NCBI GenBank assembly: GCA_018266795.1
Contig: JAFDZV010000009.1
Coordinates: 100,956 to 164,955, forward strand
Length of the DNA: 64,000 nucleotides
Direction of reading: 5' to 3'
From: Bacteroidota bacterium
Lineage (GTDB): Bacteria > Bacteroidota > Ignavibacteria > OLB7
The notes beneath the pieces were generated by a model. That model was given only the letters and a program-made list of their open reading frames with translations. It ran no database searches and was not told the DNA's origin. Shown here piece by piece: positions 1-9,130 of this stretch. The translations under genes were made by a program, and so were the position numbers. Each line of letters starts with the position of its first letter. The stretch's first letter is position 1.

Positions 1-1
1 C

Positions 2-2515
2 ACCCCGGACGAGGAAAAGAAGATCGGAGAGCGTGAGAAGAAGCTGTCGAAGAGTGGACGGAAAGCCATCGACGACGAGGCATACGAACGCTTCTGGAAG
101 AAGACCGGCTACCGCAGGGGGCATCGTCTCGGGAATGCCGGCGACGATGCCACCATGGCGAAGTATCTGGAAGGAATCCGGAAGGATGTCCTTCGCGAGC
201 GCGTGAAGATCGATGCGCTTCCGCCGCTGGTGCGCGCAGTCATCATGGACGATCACAGGGCAGCAACGCTGGACCCGCGGGACTACGAAAAGGTGCTGAG
301 CATCGCCAAACAACTTTCCACTCTTTCGCCGGAGGAGCTTGCCGAGTACAAGAGCCGCACAACCGTCGAGACCACGGACGTCGGCGAGATGGAGAAGTCC
401 GTACAGGCATTTCTCACCGAGCGCCGACAGCGCCAGGCCGATGAAGCGGAGCGGCGCAAGGCAGGTACCAGGCTGTACGGACTGGAGACGCTCTACAAGC
501 TTTACAAGGAGTTCGTACCGTATCGATACGAATACGCCAACGATGCCGCGAAGCACGGGGCGCAGAAGGGAGTCCGGGATACACGCGGTACATGGATCCT
601 CGAGAAGGGGGACGCATTCGAAGATGCGCTTCATGCTGCCGGCTTCTCAGACATCGATGAGTTCAAGACAACGGTCGACAACTACGAGAAGGCATTCCGC
701 AACGAGGCCGTGGCACTGACATACGAAGTCCTGGACCAGTACAGGCACTCGTTGCAGCATGAACGAGAACGCTATTCGAACCCGGAGAAGCTGCAGGAAC
801 TGATGCAGGCCGTTACCGGAACCGGAGCGCGTGACAAGTATTCGCCCTTCGGCACTTCCGCCGCATCGCACCCCACGGAGAAACATGCAGGGAACGTTCC
901 TCCGGGGAGATCGATGCAGACGCCGCATACCCAGGATGTTCTTGCCCCCGATCCGAAGGTCACGACCAGAGCCATGTTCAATCTGGCCGAGAGCGACGTC
1001 AAGGCACTGTCATACAAATACCCTATCCTCGGCGATCGTGATTTTCCGAGGGCATCACTCGCAATGGCCACTGAACCCGACGCAGCGCGGAAGGTTATCG
1101 ACGACTACGTTGCCGGCCGTATTCAATCGATCGAGAACACGAGGTCCGATATCGAAGGTGACAACGAAAAAGTCTACCTGCTGGATGCCCTGATCAAACT
1201 TGCTGAGAAGCGGCAGGGCATCGCAAGCGGGACAGTCCTGGCAGCGATCGTTGATGATGAGATCAGCGTTGCCAAGACAAAGAAATTCATCAAGGATCTG
1301 TTTCTCGGCATCATCGCGATAGCAGTCAGCCTTGCCGGACCGATCGGCCAGATTGTAGCGTTCGGCATCAGCGCATACATGGCGGCGGATCAATACCAGA
1401 ACTATCTCTCCGACTCGGACGCGCATGCCGTGGGTTTGCTCACCGAGAATCCGAATGTGGCGTGGGTTGTTATCGCCGTGGTAGGGGCCGGGATAGATCT
1501 GGTCTTCCTGGCGAAGTCCGCCAAGGTGCTCGAGCCGGTGGTGGAAGCGTTCGAGGTGGGCGATGAAGCAGGCAACCTCACACAGCTGGAGTCGAAATTG
1601 AACGAGCTGACGGAGGTTGACAAAGAGGTCCGAACCGCGATCATACGGGCCGCGACGGCGCGGCTCGAGCGTCAGGCGGCGTGGAAGGCAGTTGGAGCCC
1701 GAAGCGGCAACCTGTTCGCCGATCTCACGGGTGGAATAGGAGAGACTGTCAGACGACTGGTGCCGGCGGTCTACTATACAATGAAAAGTGGGGTGCGCGA
1801 GTTTCAGGTGTTTCTCAAGACAAAGGAGGCGCTTGAACTTATAGGTGATGTAGCCAAATTGACAGGCAGGGAACTGAATGAGCTGAAGGAGGCATATCTT
1901 CAGACGGTGGAGGACGTAACGGGGATCGTTGCCCACGGCAAGACGCTGGGAATAACGGATGAGGAGATCGAGGGATTTGTGCGCATACGAATGGCGTCGG
2001 CGGACAAGACTCTTGATGATGTGAAAGCCGAAATGAGTCTTCGGCACGGTGATTCCGGATCGCATGGAGACGCAGACATCGAGCAAACAGGCAAGTCCCA
2101 CGGTGATCAGGAACGGAATCAGTCCGATGATCGCCCCCGCATACCCGAAAGTTCGGGCGGCAACAAACAATGGGTCCGTGGTGCCGGCATCATAAAGGGA
2201 ATGGAAGTTGACCCATCAAAAGTTTTTGTATTCCGTGGCGGCCCTACCATCAGCATAGAAGTGCGCCACGTTAGAATTCAAAATGGATTGGTTCAGACTA
2301 CACATGGCGCATCGCTTTGGTCGATACCCGAGAAGGTGGAGAACTTCGGAGGATCGTTCGAGGTCGAAAGTCTACCGGATGAATTGAAGATAATTCAACG
2401 AGGAGACAACCTCGAGCACTTCGAGATCGTACCACGAGAGCCAATGGTGTTTGAGAAGTATCAGAAGTTGTTGAACGAAGTAAAACTCAAACCTTATGCA
2501 AAGGATGCTCGATGA
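2..2515 (+). CDS. eCIS-type polymorphic toxin, 5'-truncated by the window, Tse2-like C-terminal domain
   Basis: The frame is open from base 2, so the N-terminus lies outside the window; 837 residues are visible. The first ~330 residues (ERFWKKTGYR, DPRDYEKVL, LSPEELAEYKSR, TRLYGLE) follow a conserved core that I recognise from DUF4157 proteins linked to extracellular contractile injection systems (eCIS). Two hydrophobic stretches follow, near 1290-1390 and 1455-1530 (GIIAIAVSLAGPIGQIV; WVVIAVVGAGIDLVFL), as in proteins that carry a toxin across a membrane. A polar linker (~2040-2160) leads to a last domain of ~115 residues with FRGG, THGASLW, LPDELKIIQRG and HFEIVPREPM, a pattern resembling Tse2-family ADP-ribosyltransferase toxins. 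That end is visibly less GC-rich (59 of 120 bases at 2221-2340), as expected for an exchangeable toxin tip. The next gene overlaps by 4 bases. Carrier assignment is fairly secure; toxin chemistry is inference. Confidence 0.7.
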   Translation, partial: TPDEEKKIGEREKKLSKSGRKAIDDEAYERFWKKTGYRRGHRLGNAGDDATMAKYLEGIRKDVLRERVKIDALPPLVRAVIMDDHRAATLDPRDYEKVLSIAKQLSTLSPEELAEYKSRTTVETTDVGEMEKSVQAFLTERRQRQADEAERRKAGTRLYGLETLYKLYKEFVPYRYEYANDAAKHGAQKGVRDTRGTWILEKGDAFEDALHAAGFSDIDEFKTTVDNYEKAFRNEAVALTYEVLDQYRHSLQHERERYSNPEKLQELMQAVTGTGARDKYSPFGTSAASHPTEKHAGNVPPGRSMQTPHTQDVLAPDPKVTTRAMFNLAESDVKALSYKYPILGDRDFPRASLAMATEPDAARKVIDDYVAGRIQSIENTRSDIEGDNEKVYLLDALIKLAEKRQGIASGTVLAAIVDDEISVAKTKKFIKDLFLGIIAIAVSLAGPIGQIVAFGISAYMAADQYQNYLSDSDAHAVGLLTENPNVAWVVIAVVGAGIDLVFLAKSAKVLEPVVEAFEVGDEAGNLTQLESKLNELTEVDKEVRTAIIRAATARLERQAAWKAVGARSGNLFADLTGGIGETVRRLVPAVYYTMKSGVREFQVFLKTKEALELIGDVAKLTGRELNELKEAYLQTVEDVTGIVAHGKTLGITDEEIEGFVRIRMASADKTLDDVKAEMSLRHGDSGSHGDADIEQTGKSHGDQERNQSDDRPRIPESSGGNKQWVRGAGIIKGMEVDPSKVFVFRGGPTISIEVRHVRIQNGLVQTTHGASLWSIPEKVENFGGSFEVESLPDELKIIQRGDNLEHFEIVPREPMVFEKYQKLLNEVKLKPYAKDAR

Positions 2516-2799
2516 AGAACGTAAAACTGTCGATGGACTTTGATTTCGACGAACGTGAAGCGCTCGAAACCGAAGCACGTGGCTACCTTGGAGCGGCATA
2601 CGCAGAATGCGAAGACGGCAGGCGGTTCTCATTGTGCTTCTACTCTCCTGGACGGCTTGCGCAGGATGTCGAGGAATCAGCCATGCATGGCCGCCCGTTC
2701 ATCGCCGAACAGCGCATGATTGTTCTGACGGAGGTCACTCTGGAAAACATGAAAGCAGCCGTGGAGCAGCTTGCAGGGGAAGGATTTTTCGGTACGTAG
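2512..2799 (+). CDS. Candidate immunity protein for the upstream toxin
   Basis: The protein has 95 residues and starts with an ATG that overlaps the toxin stop (ATGA overlap), the usual coupling of a toxin and its cognate immunity gene. It is acidic at the N-terminus (DFDFDEREALETEA), has no signal peptide or membrane segment, and ends in a predicted helix (TLENMKAAVEQLAGEG). I do not recognise its family. The role as immunity protein rests on position, size and overlap, not on homology. If the upstream domain is Tse2-like, this protein would be expected to bind and block it in the cytoplasm. Confidence 0.6.
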   Translation: MKNVKLSMDFDFDEREALETEARGYLGAAYAECEDGRRFSLCFYSPGRLAQDVEESAMHGRPFIAEQRMIVLTEVTLENMKAAVEQLAGEGFFGT

Positions 2800-2810
2800 A
2801 TCGGACGTAA

Positions 2811-3266
2811 TCGAACGCGCCACCGCGTCCGCAAGGCAGGATCCGGAACCCCTCCGCCGATGAGCTCATCGGCCGCACCGGTGTTCGCCTGCTGGCGGTG
2901 CCGGGCGCTGGGGCAGGTTCTGCTGCACGACTGTATCTGCTTGCCGATCAACAATGAGATCGGTTCTTCACCGACGCCGGTGTGCTCGTTCTCGATGAGC
3001 TCACCGGTCCCGATCCCGAAGACGATCTGGAGCAGGGCCAGGAATATCCAGGCCTGGCATCCGTGCTCGTGTGCACGGGGGAGTCCATTGCAGAGTTCTG
3101 CATTCACGACTGCGTGCTCCGCTTCAGATGTGCGCGGGGAAGCACACTCGTGCTCCACAATCGGGAGGATGGTACACTGCTTCCTGTAGAGCGATTCACG
3201 GCGCACATTACCATTATCGGAAAGCAGACGCCGCTGATCCGCGAACTGACTGGCGAGATGCGGTAG
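2811..3266 (+). pseudogene. Small broken gene with an in-frame TGA, possibly a remnant second immunity gene
   Basis: One reading frame carries protein-like sequence throughout: DELIGRTGVRLLAVPGAG, then LYLLADQQ, a TGA stop at 2955-2957, then DRFFTDAGVLVLDELTGPD and on to LIRELTGEMR and a TAG at 3264-3266. The segments on both sides of the TGA read as one continuous fold. No ATG exists in this frame upstream; only internal GTG codons are present (for example 2982). It looks like a gene that lost its start and gained a nonsense mutation. The position after the toxin/immunity pair fits a decaying orphan immunity or toxin-tip cassette. A shorter protein starting at GTG 2982 (94 residues) cannot be excluded. 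Confidence 0.5.
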
Positions 3267-3326
3267 CCCCTCCGGGCGGACATCCGCCCCTTCACGTTAT
3301 CAACGATCAGCCCGATCACATCATCC

Positions 3327-3860
3327 ATGAGGCAGACGCGGCAAACCATCCGGCGCATTCTCGGCTACGTCGCCATCACATGCCTTGGCATTGCGCTTGT
3401 ACTGATCGGATTCGTGCTGCTCGTGATCAGTCCCCGCATCGATCCCACCGCATTCCGGATCGCCGGCAGTTCCTTCGCCGCGCGCTACATACAGGAAGGG
3501 GGCGGCATGCGGATCGACATCTTGGATGCCGCTTCCGGACGCGTGCTCTACACACTCAGCGGCAGCACCGATCTTCTCTGCGACACCCCCTCCCTTCTGC
3601 TTGCCGATGCCGACGGCGATGGCCAGGCCGACCTCTTCTTTCGCGAGTGCACCGGCCAGGGCCTGTTGCGCTACCGTCCAGCAACGCACGACTTCATCTT
3701 CCAACGTCTCGAAGAGGGGAACCCCGCTCTGCTGCTGCCGAATGGTTCGCTGGCGTTTACCATCGGGCTCCGCGGCAGCGAACGCCCGATCGCGATCGCC
3801 GTCTGCACGGCGCTCGCCGCCGTGCTGCTCGGCATCGCGAGACTCTTCGTCCGGCGCTGA
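3327..3860 (+). CDS. Hypothetical membrane-anchored protein with a DxDGDGxAD calcium-type loop
   Basis: The protein has 177 residues. A basic N-terminus precedes a membrane helix at about residues 12-36 (YVAITCLGIALVLIGFVLLVI), and a second hydrophobic helix lies near the C-terminus (IAIAVCTALAAVLLGIARLF). Between them is a ~120-residue extracytoplasmic part with the segment LLADADGDGQADLFFREC, which matches the loop of FG-GAP/VCBS-type beta-propeller blades that usually bind calcium. One such blade alone cannot make a propeller, so the function is unknown. It follows the toxin region and precedes ileS on the same strand, with no clear operon link to either. Confidence 0.6.
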   Translation: MRQTRQTIRRILGYVAITCLGIALVLIGFVLLVISPRIDPTAFRIAGSSFAARYIQEGGGMRIDILDAASGRVLYTLSGSTDLLCDTPSLLLADADGDGQADLFFRECTGQGLLRYRPATHDFIFQRLEEGNPALLLPNGSLAFTIGLRGSERPIAIAVCTALAAVLLGIARLFVRR

Positions 3861-3988
3861 GGCACGGGCTGCAACGGCCGTCGAATACCAGCCGCACTCT
3901 CTCCTCCACGCATGCCCGCATGTTCCGATTCCACACCCCCTGCGGCCGACCCGGAGCGGTGCATGTTAGGAGCGCTTACAATTGAACG

Positions 3989-4017
3989 TTGCCTATCTCG
4001 CTCCCATTGTGTAGACT
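3989..4017 (+). promoter_or_regulatory. Possible sigma70-type promoter for ileS
   Basis: TTGCCT and TAGACT are separated by exactly 17 bases, about 25 bases upstream of the ileS start. Each hexamer matches four of six consensus bases. This is a weak but correctly spaced candidate. Confidence 0.3.
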
Positions 4018-4041
4018 TCACCCCTTTACTCAGGCAGCGTG

Positions 4042-7000
4042 ATGACAATGTACCCGCAACTCCCGTCCGAGCTCGACTACAGCGCACTCGAGAAAGAAAT
4101 CCTCGCCTTCTGGCAGGAGCACGGCATCTTCCAGCGCTCCATCGAATCGCGTCCGGCCGACCGGCCATGGATCTTCAACGAGGGCCCGCCCACGGTGAAC
4201 GGCGTGCCCGGCATTCACCATGTTCTGGGCCGGGCCATCAAGGATGCCTTCTGCCGCTACAAGACGATGCGTGGCTATCGCGTGCATCGCAAGGGGGGAT
4301 GGGATACGCATGGCCTGCCGGTGGAGATCAACCTGGAGAAGCAGCTCGGGCTGAAGGAGAAGGGAGAAATCGAAACGAAGATCGGCGTCGCCAACTTTAA
4401 CCGGATGGCGCGCGAGTTCGTTTACGAGCATATCAACAAGCAGGGTGGATGGCGTGACCTGACCGAGCGCATGGGATACTGGCTCGATCTGGACAATCCC
4501 TACATCACCTGCACGAACGAGTATATCGAGTCCGTATGGTGGGCGCTCTCCGAGTTCTTCGCCAAGGGACTGATCTATCGCGGCTTCAAGATCGTTCCGC
4601 AGTGCCCGCATTGCGAAACGCCTCTCTCCTCGCACGAGCTCGCGCTCGGCTACATGGACGTGCGCGATCCCTCCCTCTTCATCAAGGTGCGCCTGCAGGC
4701 AGGCCAGAGCACGCATGGCGGCACGGCGCTTCCGGAGGAGACGTACTTCCTGGTCTGGACAACCACACCATGGACGTTGATCTCGAACGTGGCGCTCGCC
4801 GTTGGCGATGGGATCGACTACGTGCTCGTCAACGATCCCGCAAGCGGACAGCACTACATCCTTGCCGATGCGCGCCGCGAGGCACTGAACCCGGACGGCA
4901 CATGGACGGTGGTGAGGACGTTCAAGGGAGCGGACCTTGCCGGGCTGCACTACGAACGCCTGTTCGACTATGTGCCGGTGGACGTGGATGCGTTCTACGT
5001 GGTCACGGGCAACTTCGTCTCCACGGACGACGGCACCGGCATCGTGCATATCGCGCCGGCCTTCGGCCAGGATGACTACGAGGTATCGCGCCGTTACGGC
5101 CTGCCGGTGATGCAGCCGGTGACTCCCGGCGGGCGCTTCACCGATATCATCACGGACTTCGCCCACCGTCCGGTGAAGACGATTCGCTTCGAGGATCGCA
5201 CCGAGGAGGGCGTGGACAAGGAGATCGTGATCCGGCTGAAAGAGCGCGGACTGGTGCTGAAGTCATCGAACGACTATCTCCACAGCTACCCGCACTGCTG
5301 GCGATGCGACAACCCGCTGATCTATTACGCTCGCGACTCGTGGTACATCCGCACCACGGAGTATGCGAAGGATATGATCTCGCGCAACAGTGAGATCAAC
5401 TGGCAGCCGCCGGAGATCGGCGCCGGCCGTTTCGGCAACTGGCTGGAGGAGAACAAGGACTGGTCGCTCTCGCGCGACCGCTACTGGGGCACGCCGCTTC
5501 CGATCTGGATGAACGAGGACGATCCAACGGACATGTTCGCCGTGGGCTCGATCGCGAAACTGATGGAAGGCGAGTACGTGAACGAATCCGGGGAGATCGT
5601 TCCCATGGAGAGCGTGCGCGATGCGGTGGACCTGCACAAGCCGTTCGTCGACAACGTGATCTTCCGTCGCGACGGGAAGACGTACCGCCGCACGTCGGAG
5701 CTGATCGACGTCTGGTTCGATTCCGGGGCGATGCCCTTTGCGCAATGGCACTATCCGTTCGAGAACCGCGAGCTGTTCGGCCAGCGCTTCCCGGCGGACT
5801 TCATCGGTGAGGGTGTGGACCAGACCCGCGGGTGGTTCTATACGCTGCATGCGATCGCAACGCCGCTGTTCAACTCGCCGGCAACCCGTACCATCCTTGT
5901 CAACGACCTGGTGCTGGATGACAAGGGGAAGAAGATGTCCAAGAAGCTGGGGAACATCGTTGCCCCATTCGAGGTGATGGAGAAGTTCGGGGCGGACGCA
6001 GTCCGTTGGTACATGATCACCAGTTCGCCGCCGTGGAAGCCGATGCTTTTCAGCGAGCACGAGATCCGGACCACGGTGATCGCGGACTTCCTGCGCGCGG
6101 TGGCGAACTGCTACAGCTTCTTCGTGCTGTATGCCAACGTGGACGGATTCTCGCATGCGGAGGAACGCATCCCCGTTCAGGAACGTCCGGAGTTCGACCG
6201 CTGGATTCTCTCCGCCCTCAATACGATGATCGCGGAGTATACGTCACTGATGGACTCGTTCGATCCCACACGGGCAATGCGTCTTGTGAGCGAGTTCACC
6301 GTTGGGCAGCTCTCCAACTGGTACGTCCGCCGCAACCGGCGCCGCTTCTGGAAGGGGGAACAGTCCGCGGACAAGGTAGCAGGCTATCAGACGTTGTACG
6401 AATGCCTGGTTACGATCACGAAGCTGATGGCGCCGCTTGCGCCGTTCTTCTCCGAGCGCATCTTCCGCAATCTCAACGGCGTCACGCAACTGGAGAACTG
6501 GGAGTCCGTTCATCTGACGATGATTCCGGATGTGGAACAGGGGGTGATCGATGCGGAACTCGAGGGGCGGATGGATCGCGCCCAGAAGGTGGTGGCGCTT
6601 GCGCGAATGCTGCGCGAGAAGTCGCGGCTGAAGGTGCGGCAGCCGCTGCGACGCATCCTTCTTCCGGTATCGAGCGAGGCCGAACGCGATGGCTATCGTT
6701 CCGTCGAGGAGATCTTCAAGGACGAGCTGAATATCAAGAGCGTGGAATATGTCAGCGCCGAGGAGAGTTCGGATGTCGTGAAGATGAAGGCGAAGGCGAA
6801 CTTCAAGGTGATCGGCCCGAAGTACGGCAAGCAGGCCAAGGAGGTCGCCGCCGCGATTGCCGCCCTTACATCGGCGGAGGTTGCGAGGATGCAACGGGAT
6901 GGCAGCTTGACTCTCACTCTCTCGAATGATACGTTTGTCGCTTTGCCCGAGGATATCGAGGTGATTCACGAGGACATCGAGGGCTGGCTGGTGGCTTCCG

Positions 7001-7299
7001 AAGGGGGCGTGCTGGTGGCGCTCGATACGGAGCTGGATGATGCTCTGGTGAGCGAGGGGCTTGCGCGCGAGTTCGTCAACCGCTCCCAGGATCTCCGGAA
7101 GAAATCCGGGCTCGACGTCACCGATCGCATTCATCTGCGTTTCACGGGAGATGACGATCTGGCCCTTGCACTGGAGGCACAGCGTGACTATGTGATGAGC
7201 GAAACGCTGGCCGTTACGTTCGAGCGCAGGGAAACCAGCGGAATGCGCGACGACGATCTGAACGGCAAGCCGGTCAGGATCGCGCTGGAGCGGGCGTAA
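4042..7299 (+). CDS. ileS: Isoleucyl-tRNA synthetase
   Basis: This class I aminoacyl-tRNA synthetase charges tRNA-Ile in the cytoplasm. The protein has 1085 residues, the length of the longer eukaryote-like/type 2 IleRS. Visible landmarks are the HIGH-type motif in GPPTVNGVPGIHHV (~residues 48-61), WDTHGLPVE (~86), the editing-domain segment VWTTTPWTL (~237), a Cys pair CPHC in the insertion, and the KMSKK loop (~631-635, in DDKGKKMSKKLGN). The C-terminal anticodon-binding region contains SNWYVRRNRRRFW. Possible starts are GTG 4039, ATG 4042 and ATG 4048; 4042 is chosen as the first ATG. The gene precedes the DksA-like gene and lspA, a grouping that is common in bacteria. Confidence 0.96.
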   Translation: MTMYPQLPSELDYSALEKEILAFWQEHGIFQRSIESRPADRPWIFNEGPPTVNGVPGIHHVLGRAIKDAFCRYKTMRGYRVHRKGGWDTHGLPVEINLEKQLGLKEKGEIETKIGVANFNRMAREFVYEHINKQGGWRDLTERMGYWLDLDNPYITCTNEYIESVWWALSEFFAKGLIYRGFKIVPQCPHCETPLSSHELALGYMDVRDPSLFIKVRLQAGQSTHGGTALPEETYFLVWTTTPWTLISNVALAVGDGIDYVLVNDPASGQHYILADARREALNPDGTWTVVRTFKGADLAGLHYERLFDYVPVDVDAFYVVTGNFVSTDDGTGIVHIAPAFGQDDYEVSRRYGLPVMQPVTPGGRFTDIITDFAHRPVKTIRFEDRTEEGVDKEIVIRLKERGLVLKSSNDYLHSYPHCWRCDNPLIYYARDSWYIRTTEYAKDMISRNSEINWQPPEIGAGRFGNWLEENKDWSLSRDRYWGTPLPIWMNEDDPTDMFAVGSIAKLMEGEYVNESGEIVPMESVRDAVDLHKPFVDNVIFRRDGKTYRRTSELIDVWFDSGAMPFAQWHYPFENRELFGQRFPADFIGEGVDQTRGWFYTLHAIATPLFNSPATRTILVNDLVLDDKGKKMSKKLGNIVAPFEVMEKFGADAVRWYMITSSPPWKPMLFSEHEIRTTVIADFLRAVANCYSFFVLYANVDGFSHAEERIPVQERPEFDRWILSALNTMIAEYTSLMDSFDPTRAMRLVSEFTVGQLSNWYVRRNRRRFWKGEQSADKVAGYQTLYECLVTITKLMAPLAPFFSERIFRNLNGVTQLENWESVHLTMIPDVEQGVIDAELEGRMDRAQKVVALARMLREKSRLKVRQPLRRILLPVSSEAERDGYRSVEEIFKDELNIKSVEYVSAEESSDVVKMKAKANFKVIGPKYGKQAKEVAAAIAALTSAEVARMQRDGSLTLTLSNDTFVALPEDIEVIHEDIEGWLVASEGGVLVALDTELDDALVSEGLAREFVNRSQDLRKKSGLDVTDRIHLRFTGDDDLALALEAQRDYVMSETLAVTFERRETSGMRDDDLNGKPVRIALERA

Positions 7300-7314
7300 T
7301 CATTCGATCGTCAC

Positions 7315-7328
7315 GCCCGAGAGCGGGC
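7315..7328 (+). terminator. Short hairpin after ileS
   Basis: GCCCG and CGGGC flank a 4-base loop 15 bases after the ileS stop. No T-tract follows, so this is at most a weak intrinsic terminator. The rest of the ~290-base gap to the next gene holds nothing recognised. Confidence 0.3.
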
Positions 7329-7592
7329 AGACAGGCATTGTGCTGAGTTGTCAAGATACCGTTGCCGCACGATGGGGTAGCAATGATTGCAACTGGAGAT
7401 TCGTGGCCCCCAACCCCTTCTCCTGCGCAGTTGCAGCGATTGACGTGTGCGGTTTTCATATAACTCATGATCACTTCCTCTGTGGGAAATGGGCCATCTG
7501 GAGCCAGCTCTCACGCCGATGCCCGAACGTCGGCGTGAGCAGATTCTCCGCGTTCATTCACAGCGCACTGGAACCAAAGGCGACACGCAACC

Positions 7593-9119
7593 ATGGCAGC
7601 AAAGACATCATCGAAGGCGGCCGCAAAGAAGAGTGCCGAGCCTGCTAAAGCTTCTCGAACAACAACGTCCAAGACAGCGAAGTCCAAGGGAACATTGGCC
7701 ACGTCCGCAGCAAAGAGTCCAGCGAAGAAGGCCGCTTCGGTAAAGGCTTCCAGCCGGCCCCCCCAGAAGAAGACTCCCGTGAAGAAGGCGGCGCCGACGA
7801 AAGCCGCAACCGCCAAGAGCGCCCCCGGCAAGTCGGCTGCAAAGGGAACGTCCACGAGGAGTGCGAAGGGCACGTCCACGAAGGCGGCAAAGGCGGCATC
7901 GAAGAAGTCCGCCGTCAAGAGCACGGCATCGAAGAAGACGGCTGCCAAGAAGCCAGCGCCGAAGAAGATCGCCACCGTTGCCAGGAAGGCTGCGCCGAAG
8001 AAGACGGCGCCGGTTGCCAAGAAGAGTGCGGCAAGGAAGGCCGCACCGGTTGCCGGGAAGCCCGTGGCAAAGAAGGCGGCACCGGCTGCCGGGAAATCCG
8101 CAGCAAGGAAGGCCGCACCTCTCGCCAAGAAGGCGGCCGCAAAGAAGACGGCTCCCGCCGCAAGGAAGATTGCACCGAAGAAGACAGCTCCAGCGGCAAC
8201 GAAGGTTGCGCCGAAGAAGGCCGCACCGGTTTCAACAAAGGCCGCGCCGAAGAAGGGAACGCTCCCTGGGGCTAAGGCGGCCACGACAAAGGCTTCTACG
8301 TCCGCGGGCCAGGCACCGGCGGCCAAGGCGGTTCCCCCGAAGACAGCGCCAACCCCGGCGGCACGGAAGACAACGGCGACATCCCCTGCGACGACCCCGG
8401 TGCCGAGTGCTGCACCGGCTCAGCGCAAGGTCAACACAACCGTACAGACCGAGAACAAGGCGACTTCGCCGGCGCCGCCTCCTCTATCGCAGACACGCGT
8501 ACCCAACGAGCAAACGATGACAACGAAAAAATCGACGCCACAGCCCGACACCTCGGCTGCACAGGCAGAAACTCCTGCCCCCGAGCCGAAGCCGGCTGCG
8601 AAGAAGTCTCCCCAACCCAATTCGAGGAAGAAGGTGGTGGTGAAGTTTCCCAAGGATATTTTCTCCCCGGCTACGGGTACTGCCACGAGCGATCCGTTCC
8701 CTCAGAAGGACCTGGAGAAATTCCGCACCCTCATCTCCGATCTTCGCGTTGAAAATCAGGAGGAACTCGAAGTGCTCACCGAGCAATTGCGTGAGATGAC
8801 TTCGAGCGAAAATGTGGACGACAACAGCGCCTACTCGCTGCACATGGCCGAGCAGGGCACCGATGCAATGGAGCGCGAGAAGACCTTCCTTCAGGCACAA
8901 CGCACCAGCGACTACATCAAGAAGCTGGATGAAGCGCTCCTCAGAATTCAGGACAGCACGTTCGGCATCTGCCGCATCTGCGGTCTTCGCCTGGACAGCA
9001 AGCGACTCATGGCCGTTCCTGTTACCCAGGTCTGCACGGTCTACAAGAATACCTCGAAGCCCTGCGAGCCGGGACGCATCCAGATGGATGCAATGGGCAT
9101 CACGGACGAAGACAACTAG
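7593..9119 (+). CDS. DksA/TraR-family zinc-finger protein with a long histone-like Lys/Ala/Pro N-terminal tail
   Basis: The protein has 508 residues. Residues ~1-350 are low-complexity and strongly basic, with repeated KKTAP, KKAAP, ARKAAP and AAKK units resembling histone H1 or AlgP-type tails. A globular part begins near residue 370 (DLEKFRTLISDLRVENQEEL) with the coiled-coil-forming helices of DksA/TraR proteins, and then the zinc finger from Cys460: C460-x2-C463-x17-C481. The fourth ligand position (484) is Tyr instead of Cys. DksA-type proteins bind RNA polymerase and alter promoter response; the tail should bind DNA or RNA non-specifically. No strong Shine-Dalgarno sequence precedes the ATG. 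The stop lies 11 bases before lspA, so the two genes are probably co-transcribed. The tail's reading frame is confirmed by its unbroken continuity into the conserved domain. Confidence 0.88.
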   Translation: MAAKTSSKAAAKKSAEPAKASRTTTSKTAKSKGTLATSAAKSPAKKAASVKASSRPPQKKTPVKKAAPTKAATAKSAPGKSAAKGTSTRSAKGTSTKAAKAASKKSAVKSTASKKTAAKKPAPKKIATVARKAAPKKTAPVAKKSAARKAAPVAGKPVAKKAAPAAGKSAARKAAPLAKKAAAKKTAPAARKIAPKKTAPAATKVAPKKAAPVSTKAAPKKGTLPGAKAATTKASTSAGQAPAAKAVPPKTAPTPAARKTTATSPATTPVPSAAPAQRKVNTTVQTENKATSPAPPPLSQTRVPNEQTMTTKKSTPQPDTSAAQAETPAPEPKPAAKKSPQPNSRKKVVVKFPKDIFSPATGTATSDPFPQKDLEKFRTLISDLRVENQEELEVLTEQLREMTSSENVDDNSAYSLHMAEQGTDAMEREKTFLQAQRTSDYIKKLDEALLRIQDSTFGICRICGLRLDSKRLMAVPVTQVCTVYKNTSKPCEPGRIQMDAMGITDEDN

Positions 9120-9130
9120 GGCGGCCGAAC

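Noticed and set aside
2955..2957. Recoding of TGA as an amino acid
   Set aside because: Many other genes here end in TGA where their families end, so TGA is a normal stop. A pseudogene is simpler.
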